Positions 38,234 to 49,035 of a stretch of DNA of 64,000 nt are shown one piece after another; positions within the stretch are counted from its first letter, which is position 1; each line of letters starts with the position of its first letter. Both the position numbers and the translations under genes were made by a program. Origin of the DNA: an uncultured Flavobacteriaceae bacterium (GTDB lineage Bacteria; Bacteroidota; Bacteroidia; Flavobacteriales; Flavobacteriaceae). Location of the stretch: assembly GCA_937923515.1 (NCBI GenBank), contig CALDUF010000064.1, positions 1 to 64,000 on the forward strand, written 5' to 3'. A model generated the notes under the pieces. The model was not told the origin of the DNA, made no database searches, and was given only the letters and a program-made list of their open reading frames with translations.

Positions 38234-39628
38234 ATGAGAATCACTATACTATATATTTTACTCAGCTTTAGCAGTCTATTATCAGCACAAGATTCTACAT
38301 CGGTAATTTCTTTATCTGAGTATTTAGGCTACGTCAAGTCGTTTCATCCTATTGTAAAGCAAGCTAACTTGGTAATTAACGAAAGTGAAGCAAAACTATT
38401 GAAGGCAAGAGGTGCTTTTGATCCTAAACTTGAAGTAGATTACGACAGGAAAAAGTTTAAAAATATTGAATATTTTGACAAGCTAAATGCTACATTTAAA
38501 ATACCAACTTGGTTTGGTATAGAGTTTAAAGGCAATTTAGAAGAAAATACTGGAGAATTTCTTAACCCTGAAGCTGATGTTCCCTTAGATGGCCTATATA
38601 GCGCAGGCGTTTCTATACCTGTTGCCCGAGGTTTATTAACCAATAAACGTATGGCTATGTTAAGGCAATCGCGTTTGTATGTAAAACAAGCACAAGTAGA
38701 TAGGCAATTGCTAGTAAATAATATTTTATACGATGCTACTGTAACCTATTTTAATTGGTTGAGACGGTATAACGAAAAACGTGTTTACGAAGATTTTTTA
38801 GACAATGCAGAAATTAGATTTAATGGTATTAAAAAAAGCTATGAAGTAGGTGATAAACCAGCTATAGACACTCTAGAAGCTAGAATAGCTTTAAATAATA
38901 GGCGTTTAAACTTAGAAAAATCTAGAATTAAATTTATTAAATCCTCTCTCGAATTATCTAATTTTTTATGGTTGAATAACAATACGCCTGTAGAACTTGA
39001 AGACAATGTTATTCCTGATACCAATACCTTTTTAAGTGTTGATGAAACTCTAAATACATCAGGTTTAGATGTTGAAAGCTTTGATATTGAAAGTCATCCA
39101 AAACTACAATCGTTAGATTATAAAATTAGAAGCCTAAATATTGAAAAACGGTTGAAAGCAAATTTCTTACTTCCACAAATTGATTTACAATATAATTTTC
39201 TATCTGAAACACCAGAAATTGCACGTTCGTTTAGTACTTCTGCATATAAAAGTGGGGTTAACGTCTATTTTCCGTTATTTTTAAGAAAAGAACGTGGCGA
39301 TTTAAGGTTAGCAAAACTAAAATTGCAAGACACGCGCTTTGAAGTGCAAGACACAAGAGTTGGCTTAAGAAATAAAATTGATGCCATTAGTCAAGAATTA
39401 GATTCGTACATTACCCAAACTGATTTTACTGAAATTATAGTAAATGACTATGCCACAATGCTATCGGCTGAAGAGCGTAAATTTTTCTTGGGAGAAAGCT
39501 CATTATTTTTAGTGAACTCAAGAGAATCTAAACTTATTGATGCAAAACTAAAAGCTATTGAAATTGAAAATAGTTTTTTAAATACTAAAGCCAATTTATT
39601 TAACGTACTAGCTATTGAAAGCGAATAG
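38234..39628 (+). CDS. TolC-family outer membrane efflux protein
   Basis: Signal peptide; coiled-coil repeats (LLKARGAFDPKLEVDYDRK; NRRLNLEKSRIKFIKSSLELSNFLW). Confidence 0.88.
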   Translation: MRITILYILLSFSSLLSAQDSTSVISLSEYLGYVKSFHPIVKQANLVINESEAKLLKARGAFDPKLEVDYDRKKFKNIEYFDKLNATFKIPTWFGIEFKGNLEENTGEFLNPEADVPLDGLYSAGVSIPVARGLLTNKRMAMLRQSRLYVKQAQVDRQLLVNNILYDATVTYFNWLRRYNEKRVYEDFLDNAEIRFNGIKKSYEVGDKPAIDTLEARIALNNRRLNLEKSRIKFIKSSLELSNFLWLNNNTPVELEDNVIPDTNTFLSVDETLNTSGLDVESFDIESHPKLQSLDYKIRSLNIEKRLKANFLLPQIDLQYNFLSETPEIARSFSTSAYKSGVNVYFPLFLRKERGDLRLAKLKLQDTRFEVQDTRVGLRNKIDAISQELDSYITQTDFTEIIVNDYATMLSAEERKFFLGESSLFLVNSRESKLIDAKLKAIEIENSFLNTKANLFNVLAIESE

Positions 39629-39878
39629 AAAAGCGTATTGTATTGTGCATTAGCACTAAACAGCCTGTTTATCTTAATAATATTTGCTTATCAATTAAAA
39701 ACACTAGGCATACGCATCGCAAATACTGCACTATTACTAGCATATTTTAATTGCTATAGCACATGCTATTATTAAAAAAAAAGCAAAACTTCATAAAATA
39801 TAGTTTTATGACATCGTGGTTTCTTGCATTTTGTTTAATTAAGTCTTAACTTCGACTAGACTAAAATTTTTAAGAATT

Positions 39879-40445
39879 ATGAAAAAAATTACAATTTTAT
39901 TATTAGCAATAACGGTGTCTCTTACAGCCTGTAAAAAGAAAAAAGAAGATGTAAACGTTGAAGAAACACCAGTAGCTACCGAAGTTGTTAAAACTAAAAA
40001 AGTTAAAATGGCTCTTAATTCCAAAAGTAATACTAACACTAACGGCAACGTCGTATTTAAAGAGGAAGATGGTAGTGTAACTATGACGGCAATTATAAGC
40101 GGTTTAGAACCTGGCGAGCATGCCATACACATTCACACAACGGCCGATTGCTCTTCTGCAGACGGAAAATCTGCTGGTGGACATTGGAATCCTACAGGAA
40201 AACCTCATGGAAAATGGGGTAATGATACTGGTTACCATAAAGGTGATATTGGTAATTTTATTGCTGATGAAAATGGTAATGGCACCATTTCTAAAACTAC
40301 TGACGAATGGTGTATTGGATGCGGTGATACCACTAAAGACGTTTTAGGAAAAGCTATTATTGTACACGCTGGTGCAGATGATTTTACATCACAACCTTCT
40401 GGTGCTGCTGGGGCTAGAGTAAGTTGTGCGGGTATTATTCAATAA
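39879..40445 (+). CDS. Cu/Zn superoxide dismutase family lipoprotein
   Basis: GEHAIHIHTTADCSSADGKSAGGHWNPTGKPHG, HKGDIGNF, IIVHAGADDF, GARVSCAGIIQ. Confidence 0.93.
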   Translation: MKKITILLLAITVSLTACKKKKEDVNVEETPVATEVVKTKKVKMALNSKSNTNTNGNVVFKEEDGSVTMTAIISGLEPGEHAIHIHTTADCSSADGKSAGGHWNPTGKPHGKWGNDTGYHKGDIGNFIADENGNGTISKTTDEWCIGCGDTTKDVLGKAIIVHAGADDFTSQPSGAAGARVSCAGIIQ

Positions 40446-40468
40446 TATTTTCTACAAAATTAAAATTT

Positions 40469-40500
40469 AAAAAGCTCTATAACTTATAGAGCTTTTTTTG
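40469..40500 (+). terminator. Terminator of SOD gene
   Basis: aaaagctctata-act-tatagagctttttttg. Confidence 0.85.
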
Positions 40501-40581
40501 TATACACATATTTGGTTTGACAAACTACTAAACTTAAAAATCAAGTATGTTATAATACTAAGGAGAGGAATTCTAATTCAA

Positions 40582-42768
40582 TTACCTAATAAAAAGCAAC
40601 TCTCTATATTTTGTAAGTGGCCAAAGTTCATCATCTACTAGAAGTTCTAACTTATCACAAAAGTAGCGTATATCACTTAAAAAAGGCTTCACCTTATCGC
40701 AATACGCTTCGGCTTTTTTGGTAATATCCTCTAATTGATTTGCATTTTTACGTGCATCTATCATCTTTGTTACATTACTGTTTATTCCATCAACATGTCC
40801 AGAAATAGCTTTGATAAGGTTAAGTTGTTCTTTTGCCAAAGTGGTGTACTCTTTTTGGTAAATTTCTTTTAGTCCTTTTACATTTTCTATAAGTATGTTT
40901 TGGTATTTAACGGCTGTTGGTACAATATGGTTTCTAGCAATATCACCCAACACACGGCTTTCTATTTGTATATGATTAATATAAGCCTCTATAGCTACTT
41001 CATAACGTGCTTCAGATTCTATTTTACTCATTACATTCATTTCTTCAAACAAACTAATAGTGCTTTTATGCAATCGCACTTTTAAAGCTTCTGGTGTTGT
41101 TTTATTGTTGCTTAAACCTCTTTTTTTTGCTTCTTTTTCCCAAGCTTCACCATAACCATTACCCTCAAACAAAATATCTTTAGAAGCCTTTATATATTCG
41201 CGCAATACATTAAAAACAGCTTCATCTTTTTTAAAGTTTTTTTCATCTACAAGTATATCTACTTCTTTTTTAAATTCTTTTAATTGTTTAGCAACAATAG
41301 TATTTAAAACCGTCATTGGGTTACCACAATTTTCCATGGAACCTACAGCTCTAAACTCAAATTTATTCCCTGTAAATGCAAAAGGTGATGTTCTATTTCT
41401 ATCTGTATTATCTAAGAGCACATCAGGAATTTTACCAACCACGTTAAGTTTTAAATCGGTTTTTTCTTTAGGAGACAACTTCCCTTTTGTAACGCCTTCT
41501 AGCTCTTGTAAAACTTTTGTAAGCTGCTCACCAATAAACACCGAAATAATTGCTGGTGGCGCTTCGTTTGCACCCAGCCTATGATCGTTACTAGCAGAAG
41601 CAATTGAGGCTCTTAACAACTCCTCATTTTCATAAACCGCCATAATGGTATTTATAAAAAAGGTTAAAAACTGCAGATTGCTCATTGGCGTTTTTCCAGG
41701 TTTTAACAAATTTACTCCAGTATCGGTGGATAAAGACCAGTTGTTATGCTTACCAGATCCATTAATATTAGCAAATGGTTTTTCGTGAAGTAAAACTTTA
41801 AAATTATGACGAGAAGCTACGCGCCCCATAACATCCATAAGTAAAGAATTATGGTCTACAGCTAAATTAGCTTCTTCGTAAATTGGTGCTATTTCAAATT
41901 GGTTTGGCGCTACTTCATTATGTCGCGTTTTAGCAGGTATACCCAACAGCATGCATTGGTTCTCTAAATCGCGCATAAAATTTAAAGCCCTATTAGGAAT
42001 AGACCCAAAATAATGATCGTCTAACTGCTGCCCCTTGGCAGAAGAATGTCCTAACAAAGTTCTACCAGTTAAAGTGATGTCTGGTCTACAAGCCACAAGG
42101 TTTTTATCTACCAAAAAGTACTCTTGCTCCCACCCCATAGAAGAGGTTACTTTTTTCACATTTTTGTCAAAATATTTACAAATATCAGTCGCAGCATCGT
42201 CAATCGCATGTAATGCCCTAAGTAGCGGTGTTTTAAAATCTAAAGCTTCTCCTGTATATGCCACAAAAATAGTAGGAATACACAATGTAGTTTCATAAAT
42301 AAACGCAGGTGATGTAGGGTCCCAAGCAGTATAGCCTCTGGCCTCAAAGGTATTGCGAATACCACCACTAGGAAAACTAGAGGCATCAGGTTCTTGCTGT
42401 ACAAGTTGTGTACCACCAAACTTCTCAATAGCACTCCCATTATCTAATGTTTCAAAAAAAGCATCGTGTTTTTCAGCAGTAACACCTGTTAAAGGTTGAA
42501 ACCAGTGCGTATAATGCGTAACACCTTTAGATAAGGCCCAATCTTTCATTGAAGAGGCTACTTGGTCGGCAACAGTTCTATTAATTTTTTTACCATCTTC
42601 AATAGCACTTATCACACTCGTAAACGCATCATTGGTTAAGTATTGACGCATGGTAGTGGCATTAAATACATTAGCCCCAAATAACTCTGACCGCTTGGTG
42701 TCTTCAACAAAAGTATTTGGTTTATAACTTATGGATTCTTTAAGCGCATGAAATCGTAAAATTGCCAT
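40582..42768 (-). CDS. glnN: Glutamine synthetase type III
   Basis: ~728 aa; RNTFEARGYTAWDPTSPAFI, GWEQEYFLVD, KTRHNEVAPNQFEIAPIYE, GSGKHNNWSLST. Confidence 0.95.
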   Translation of the reverse strand: MAILRFHALKESISYKPNTFVEDTKRSELFGANVFNATTMRQYLTNDAFTSVISAIEDGKKINRTVADQVASSMKDWALSKGVTHYTHWFQPLTGVTAEKHDAFFETLDNGSAIEKFGGTQLVQQEPDASSFPSGGIRNTFEARGYTAWDPTSPAFIYETTLCIPTIFVAYTGEALDFKTPLLRALHAIDDAATDICKYFDKNVKKVTSSMGWEQEYFLVDKNLVACRPDITLTGRTLLGHSSAKGQQLDDHYFGSIPNRALNFMRDLENQCMLLGIPAKTRHNEVAPNQFEIAPIYEEANLAVDHNSLLMDVMGRVASRHNFKVLLHEKPFANINGSGKHNNWSLSTDTGVNLLKPGKTPMSNLQFLTFFINTIMAVYENEELLRASIASASNDHRLGANEAPPAIISVFIGEQLTKVLQELEGVTKGKLSPKEKTDLKLNVVGKIPDVLLDNTDRNRTSPFAFTGNKFEFRAVGSMENCGNPMTVLNTIVAKQLKEFKKEVDILVDEKNFKKDEAVFNVLREYIKASKDILFEGNGYGEAWEKEAKKRGLSNNKTTPEALKVRLHKSTISLFEEMNVMSKIESEARYEVAIEAYINHIQIESRVLGDIARNHIVPTAVKYQNILIENVKGLKEIYQKEYTTLAKEQLNLIKAISGHVDGINSNVTKMIDARKNANQLEDITKKAEAYCDKVKPFLSDIRYFCDKLELLVDDELWPLTKYRELLFIR

Positions 42769-42990
42769 TATGTAGCCTATTTTAATTGGTTATTTTAAAG
42801 TACAAAAATAATCGATAAGAATAAACATTAAAGCATACATCTTAATTTTTTACGTTATCAATATTTCAATATTTATATAAATTACTATACTTTTTTTAAT
42901 ATAACCCTTAAAAAAATGGGGTATAAATAAAAATAGTACTAGCATTTATGAAAACCACCTTTAAAAACTTAAAGTATCTTCATAAAAATA

Positions 42991-42998
42991 TATATTTG
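42991..42998 (+). promoter_or_regulatory. -7 box TATATTTG upstream of GSII gene
   Basis: Matches TANNTTTG; 39 bp before ATG 43038. Confidence 0.5.
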
Positions 42999-43037
42999 TG
43001 TCGATTACAATAAGATATTCAATATAAAATATTAATT

Positions 43038-44051
43038 ATGGCAAAAATTAAATTAGAGTACATTTGGCTTGATGGTTACGAGCCAACTGCTAACCTAAGA
43101 AGCAAAACAAAAGTAGAAGAGCACGAAAATTTCAAAGGAACTTTGGATGAAATAGGAATGTGGTCTTTTGATGGTTCTTCAACAAGACAAGCTGAAGGTG
43201 GATCTTCTGACTGTTTATTAAAACCTGTAGCTATCTATCCAGATCCTGCAAGAAGAGACGGTTATTTAGTAATGACAGAAGTTTTAAATGCTGATGGTAC
43301 ACCACATGTATCTAATGGAAGAGCTACTATTGATGATGATGATAATGATTTCTGGTTTGGATTTGAACAAGAATATTTTCTTTGGGATCCAGAAACAAAC
43401 TTGCCATTAGGTTTCCCAAGAGATCAAACACCTCAAGGGCAGTTTTACTGTTCTGTTGGTGGAAAAAATGCATTTGGAAGAGAGATTGTTGAAAAACATG
43501 CTGACCAATGTATCGATGCTGGATTAAACTTTGAAGGTATTAATGCAGAAGTTGCAGCTGGACAATGGGAATTCCAATTGTTTGCAAAAGGTGCAAAATT
43601 AGCTGGTGATGAAATTTGGATCGCTAGATATTTATTAGAAAGAATAACTGAAGATTACGGTTTATGCATCAACTGGCATCCTAAACCTCTAGGTGCAACA
43701 GACTGGAATGGTTCTGGTATGCACGCAAACTTCTCTAACGAAGTATTAAGAACGTGTGGTTCTAAAGAAACATACGAAACTATATGTGAAGCTTTCCGCC
43801 CTGTAGTAAAAGAGCATATTGCTGTTTACGGTGCTGATAACGATCAACGTTTAACTGGAGATCACGAAACTGCTGCAATCACAGATTTCTCTTATGGAAT
43901 TTCTGATCGTGGTGCATCAATTCGTATTCCAATTATCACTGTAGAAAAAGGTTGGAAAGGCTGGTTAGAAGACAGAAGACCTGCTTCAAACGGAGATCCA
44001 TACAAAATTGCTGGACGTATTATTAAAACTGTTAAATCTGCAAAGATTTAA
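43038..44051 (+). CDS. glnA: Glutamine synthetase, type II (eukaryote-like, 337 aa)
   Basis: EYIWLDGYEPTANLRSKTK, WSFDGSSTRQAEGGSSDCLLKPVA, FGFEQEYFL, WHPKPLGATDWNGSGMHANFS. Confidence 0.94.
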   Translation: MAKIKLEYIWLDGYEPTANLRSKTKVEEHENFKGTLDEIGMWSFDGSSTRQAEGGSSDCLLKPVAIYPDPARRDGYLVMTEVLNADGTPHVSNGRATIDDDDNDFWFGFEQEYFLWDPETNLPLGFPRDQTPQGQFYCSVGGKNAFGREIVEKHADQCIDAGLNFEGINAEVAAGQWEFQLFAKGAKLAGDEIWIARYLLERITEDYGLCINWHPKPLGATDWNGSGMHANFSNEVLRTCGSKETYETICEAFRPVVKEHIAVYGADNDQRLTGDHETAAITDFSYGISDRGASIRIPIITVEKGWKGWLEDRRPASNGDPYKIAGRIIKTVKSAKI

Positions 44052-44075
44052 ATTATTAATAAACTAGTTAAATCT

Positions 44076-44112
44076 AAAAAAACGCTTCAAATTTAAGTTT
44101 GGAGCGTTTTTT
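44076..44112 (+). terminator. Terminator of GSII gene
   Basis: aaacgcttcaaatttaagtttggagcgttttttg, one G:U in the stem. Confidence 0.8.
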
Positions 44113-44430
44113 GCTTTTATAGTGTTACCAAGCTTATAGAGTGGTTAGGCTTTTATTAATGTATTTTATTTTAAACTATAGAATTTAAACATGAATGTTT
44201 TGCTATATCTGATATCAAAATAACTGCTAACCTGTTTCAAGCCATCAAAGTAAATTAATAGTAAATTAAAATTGTAAAAAAATAACACAATAAGCTTCGC
44301 AAAAAGGATACACTGAGTTTGCTGAGGCTCTTAAAGCAAAATCCGTAACGCCTAAACAAACTAGAACATTAAAAAACATGTAAGCAAACCATTATCATAA
44401 GTTTAACAATATAAACTTCATTTTAATCGT

Positions 44431-44438
44431 TATTTTTG
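44431..44438 (+). promoter_or_regulatory. -7 box TATTTTTG upstream of OstA-like gene
   Basis: Matches TANNTTTG; overlaps the ORF-track start 44436. Confidence 0.45.
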
Positions 44439-44456
44439 CCACAAACTATTTTTAAT

Positions 44457-46247
44457 TTGAAAGCATTAATTTCAACATATCTTCTTTTAGTATTTGCGCT
44501 TCTTAATACCCTTTGCGCAGCTTCACAGCAACGTATAGAAATCAAATATTCTGGTTTCTTAAACAAAGATGAACAAAAACACCCTGGCGCTCAAATTTTA
44601 ACTCGTGACGACTCAGAGCAAGTACATATTTTTCATAGCGGCACAGATATGTGGTGCGACAAGGCCTATTACTACGGTAAAACTAATTTTATAGAAGCCT
44701 ACGGCAACGTTAAAATGATACAAGGTGATACTATAAATATGACTTCTAAATATGTGGAGTATAACGGCAAAACACAACTTGCATTTGCTAGCGGCGATGT
44801 TATTTTAAAAGACCCTAGCTCCACAATTACGACAGATACTCTATATTTTGATAGAGAACGCCAGCAGGCATTTTACAAAAACAACGGCACCGTTGTAAAA
44901 GATTCATCAGGCACCATTACAAGTAAAATTGGCCGCTATTACATGCAACAAAAAAAGTATCAATTTGTTGAAGATGTTGTTCTTACCAACCCCGATGCTA
45001 TTATAGAAACCAATTATTTTGATTTTTATTCTGATACTGGTTACGCGTACCTTTTTGGGCCATCAACCATTACTACAGAAGAGAGTGTAACCTATTGCGA
45101 AAAAGGATACTACGATACCAAAACCAAAATTGGTTATGCCATGAAAAATGCCAAAATTGATTATGATGGCAAAGAAATAGTTGGAGACAGTTTGTATTTC
45201 GATCAAAATAGAAACTTCTCATCGGCTACAAATAATATTAAAATTACAGACACACTAAATAACAGTATTGTAAAAGGCCATTATGCTGAAGTTTTTAAGG
45301 CACAAGATTCTATATTCATCACAAAGCGCGCCTACGCAATTACAGTGCAAGAGCAAGATTCTTTATACATTCATGGAGATACCCTAATGGTAACAGGTAC
45401 TCCAGAAAAGCGCATTACCAGAGTGTTTAGAAACGTAAAACTTTTTAAATCAGATTTAAGTGGAAAAGCAGATTCTATTCACGTAAATCATGCAAGTGGT
45501 TTAACGCAACTTATAAACATAAATTCGGCAGGTGCAAACGCTGCGTTCTCTACAGCAAGAAAACCTATATTATGGAATTTAGGCAACCAAATGACTGGAG
45601 ACACCATCCATTTACAGTCTGATACCGAAAAAGACAAATTAGATTCGCTCATCGTGTTTAATCATGCTTTTTTAATTAGCAAAGACACTTTAGGTGGTGG
45701 TTACAACCAAATTAATGGTAAAAAATTAGTAGGTTTATTTAATGAGGACAACCAACTATACCATGTGGATATCATTAAAAACGCGCAGTCTATATATTAT
45801 ATGAGAAATGATGAAGGCGAATTGGTTGGTATTGATAAATCAAAATCTGGTTTAATAAATATCCTGTTGAATGAAAACGCTATTGATGAAGTTCGAAAAA
45901 TAAATCAGATAGATGGTAAGGTGTATCCAGAAACCGATTTCCCAAAAAACGAACGTATTTTAAAAGGTTTTGACTGGCGCGAAGAAGAACGACCAAATAG
46001 CGTTGAAGATTTGTTTAAAGATGATCCGCCTTTAGAATTACCAATAATTAAAGGTCTAGACGATTACATTCCGCAAGAAGACTTTTTTGATGAAAAGGTG
46101 GTTAAAACTGATGTAAAACCAATAAAAAAAGTTTTAAAACCCATTAAAAACAAAAAGCAAGTCAAAAACTTAAATAACCTAAAAAAAGTACCCAAACCGC
46201 TAGAAGCATCTGCTAAAATTCAAAAACCTATTCCTAAAAAAAATTAG
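44457..46247 (+). CDS. OstA-like/LptA-type protein (ORF opens at 44436; TTG 44457 preferred)
   Basis: Signal peptide from MKALISTYLLLVFALLNTLCAASQQ; OstA-type repeats (DKAYYYGKTNFIEAYGNVKMIQGDTINMTSKYVEYNGKTQLAFASGDV). Confidence 0.85.
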   Translation: MKALISTYLLLVFALLNTLCAASQQRIEIKYSGFLNKDEQKHPGAQILTRDDSEQVHIFHSGTDMWCDKAYYYGKTNFIEAYGNVKMIQGDTINMTSKYVEYNGKTQLAFASGDVILKDPSSTITTDTLYFDRERQQAFYKNNGTVVKDSSGTITSKIGRYYMQQKKYQFVEDVVLTNPDAIIETNYFDFYSDTGYAYLFGPSTITTEESVTYCEKGYYDTKTKIGYAMKNAKIDYDGKEIVGDSLYFDQNRNFSSATNNIKITDTLNNSIVKGHYAEVFKAQDSIFITKRAYAITVQEQDSLYIHGDTLMVTGTPEKRITRVFRNVKLFKSDLSGKADSIHVNHASGLTQLININSAGANAAFSTARKPILWNLGNQMTGDTIHLQSDTEKDKLDSLIVFNHAFLISKDTLGGGYNQINGKKLVGLFNEDNQLYHVDIIKNAQSIYYMRNDEGELVGIDKSKSGLINILLNENAIDEVRKINQIDGKVYPETDFPKNERILKGFDWREEERPNSVEDLFKDDPPLELPIIKGLDDYIPQEDFFDEKVVKTDVKPIKKVLKPIKNKKQVKNLNNLKKVPKPLEASAKIQKPIPKKN

Positions 46248-46259
46248 GAATGTTATTAA

Positions 46260-47453
46260 ATGAAAGAGGACTTCTTTAAACACCAAGCCCAAACTACACC
46301 ATATCCACTGGCTATGGAAATTTCTCATGCTAATGGCTGTTATATATATGACACCAATCAAAAAGCGTATCTAGATTTTGTGGCTGGTGTCTCTGCATGT
46401 CCCTTAGGGCATAATCATCCTCTTGTAAATAAGGCCATACAAACCCAACTGCACAAGTATTTGCATGTTATGGTTTATGGGGAATATATCCAAAAACCAG
46501 CAGTAGAGCTTACCAAATTATTAGCACAACACTTACCCAAAACTTTAGAAAAAACGTATTTAACCAATTCTGGCACAGAAGCTATAGAAGGCGCACTTAA
46601 ATTGGCTAGACGCGCTACAGGTAGAAGCGAAATAATTTCTGCTAAACATGCTTACCACGGCAATACCATGGGTGCATTAAGCATTATGGGCTTTGAAGAA
46701 CGTAAACAAGCGTTTAGACCTTTAATACCAGATGTTAAATATATTACATTTAATAACACTGCCCATTTAGAGCATATTACCATTAAAACAGCCTGTGTTA
46801 TTTTAGAAACTATACAAGGTGGTGCTGGATTTATAGAACCTAAAAACAACTATTTGCAACAAGTTAGAAAGAAGTGTAATGAAACAGGAACACTTTTAAT
46901 TCTAGATGAAATTCAACCAGGAATAGGAAGAACGGGAAAACTTTTTGGTTTTGAACACTATAACTGTATTCCAGATATTTTGGTTACGGGCAAAGGGCTT
47001 GGTGGTGGTTTACCTATTGGTGCCTTTACAGCATCAAGACTACTTATGGATATGCTTACAGAAAATCCAAAATTAGGCCATATTACCACATTTGGAGGTC
47101 ATCCACTCATTGCGGCATCTGCACTTGCCACACTTAAGGAAATCACAGAAAGCAACTTAATTGCTGAAACCTTAATTAAAGAAAAGTTATTTAGAAAACT
47201 ACTAAAACATCAACTTGTAGAAGAAATTAGAGGCAAAGGATTAATGCTTGCTCTAATACTGCCATCGGCTGAAATTGCCAATACCCTAGTATTAGAAAGT
47301 CAGGATAAAGGACTCATATTATTTTGGCTATTATTTGAACCAAAAGCGGTGAGAATAACACCACCACTTACCATTTCAACAGAAGAAATTAAAAAAGGCT
47401 GTACTATTATTTGCGAAATACTAAATAAAATTGCTGATTCGTCAACATATTAA
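46260..47453 (+). CDS. Class III PLP-dependent aminotransferase
   Basis: YLTNSGTEAIEGALKLARRATGR, LILDEIQPGIGRTGKLFGFEHY, LVTGKGLGGGLPIGAF. Confidence 0.93.
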   Translation: MKEDFFKHQAQTTPYPLAMEISHANGCYIYDTNQKAYLDFVAGVSACPLGHNHPLVNKAIQTQLHKYLHVMVYGEYIQKPAVELTKLLAQHLPKTLEKTYLTNSGTEAIEGALKLARRATGRSEIISAKHAYHGNTMGALSIMGFEERKQAFRPLIPDVKYITFNNTAHLEHITIKTACVILETIQGGAGFIEPKNNYLQQVRKKCNETGTLLILDEIQPGIGRTGKLFGFEHYNCIPDILVTGKGLGGGLPIGAFTASRLLMDMLTENPKLGHITTFGGHPLIAASALATLKEITESNLIAETLIKEKLFRKLLKHQLVEEIRGKGLMLALILPSAEIANTLVLESQDKGLILFWLLFEPKAVRITPPLTISTEEIKKGCTIICEILNKIADSSTY

Positions 47454-47603
47454 CTATCTGATTTTTAATAACTAGCAATATAAATATGCTAATTTAACAG
47501 CTGTATGTTCATTACTTTGTTAAAAACATTTGATACATAATTCTTAAAACCTCAATGATAACGCTATTTTTATCTAAGTTGAACAATACACTCAAACGTA
47601 TTT

Positions 47604-48989
47604 ATGGAGTTCAGTCAAAGCGACAACAACAATTTACCTCTTACTAAGTTTGAACTGATGTTAAAAACAAATCATGTTTTGTTTTTTGATTCAGAAGAGT
47701 TTGAAAACATCATTCATCATTACCTCAATCAAGGAAAAGTAGCTTTAGCAAAAAAAGCTATAAAACTTGGTTTAGAGCAACACCCTACTTCTACTAATTT
47801 AAAACTATTTAAAGTTGAAGTGTTTATTTTTGAGAATAATCTTGATGAAGCTGATAAACTTTTAAACAAATTGTATCAACTAGAGCCTCACAATGAAGAG
47901 ATTTTTATTCAAAAAGCCAACATACTTTCTAAACAAGATAACCATGCAAAAGCTATTGAAGTTTTAAAGCGTGCGCTTAGTTTGACTGAAGATTTAGTAG
48001 ACATCTACTCCCTTATAGGTATGGAATATTTATTTCTAGATGCCTTTGAAGATGCCAAAATATACTTTATGAAATGTGTTGAGCAAGACATAGACGACTA
48101 CTCTGCATTATATAATGTTATATATTGTTTTGAATACCTTGAGCAACATCAAGATGCTATTGAGTATTTAAATATGTTTTTGGATAAAAACCCGTATTGT
48201 GAAGTGGCATGGCACCAATTAGGAAAACAATACGTTGCACAAAAAAAATATAAAAAAGCATTAGCAGCTTTTGATTTTGCTATCATTGCAGACGATACAT
48301 TTGTTGGCGCTTATTTAGAGCGTGGCAAAGTTTTAGAAAAGCAAGGAGAATATTTAGAAGCTATTGAAAGCTATTCTACGAGTTTAAAATTAGATGATCC
48401 TACATCTTTTGCCCTGTTAAGAATGGGATGTTGCTACGAAAAATTAAAACAACTTGATTTAGCGCTGCAATACTATTACAAAACTGTTCATGAAGATCCT
48501 TTATTAGATAAAGGCTGGATAGCAATTACTAAATTTTACACAAAGCAAAAAGACTATAAAAAAGCATTATACTATATTAATAAAGCGATTAATATAGATG
48601 GTGACAATGTAAACTATTGGAAACTTTATGCGCAAATAAATCACAGACTCGATTTTTTTGAAGAAGCCGAACAAGGCTACAAAAGAACCTTAGAACTTGG
48701 TAATTTTGAGATAGATACTTGGATAGCAAGAGGCGACTTATTATTAAAATTAGGAGAACCAGAAGCTGCTATTTTTAATTTTGAGCAAGCACTAGAGTTT
48801 TATCCAGAAAACGCCGAAATAGAATACCGTTTAGGAGGTTTGTTTCTTTTAATTTTAGAAATTGAAAAAGGGTTATTTCATTTAAAAAACGCCCTAAAAA
48901 GTAATAGTGAATACAGCTTTATTATAGATGAATTATTCCCTAAACTGCTAGACAATATTAAGGTAAAAACCCTACTAAATTCTCAGTAG
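47604..48989 (+). CDS. Tetratricopeptide repeat protein
   Basis: More than ten TPR units (e.g. AYLERGKVLEKQGEYLEAIESYSTSLKLDDP). Confidence 0.9.
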   Translation: MEFSQSDNNNLPLTKFELMLKTNHVLFFDSEEFENIIHHYLNQGKVALAKKAIKLGLEQHPTSTNLKLFKVEVFIFENNLDEADKLLNKLYQLEPHNEEIFIQKANILSKQDNHAKAIEVLKRALSLTEDLVDIYSLIGMEYLFLDAFEDAKIYFMKCVEQDIDDYSALYNVIYCFEYLEQHQDAIEYLNMFLDKNPYCEVAWHQLGKQYVAQKKYKKALAAFDFAIIADDTFVGAYLERGKVLEKQGEYLEAIESYSTSLKLDDPTSFALLRMGCCYEKLKQLDLALQYYYKTVHEDPLLDKGWIAITKFYTKQKDYKKALYYINKAINIDGDNVNYWKLYAQINHRLDFFEEAEQGYKRTLELGNFEIDTWIARGDLLLKLGEPEAAIFNFEQALEFYPENAEIEYRLGGLFLLILEIEKGLFHLKNALKSNSEYSFIIDELFPKLLDNIKVKTLLNSQ

Positions 48990-49035
48990 TAAATTACCTT
49001 AAATTATATACCTTTGATTTTTAAAAAATCAGGGT

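Noticed and set aside
39629-39878. AT-rich intergenic region before the SOD gene as a possible ncRNA
   Set aside because: No convincing stem, promoter/terminator pair or conserved motif visible.
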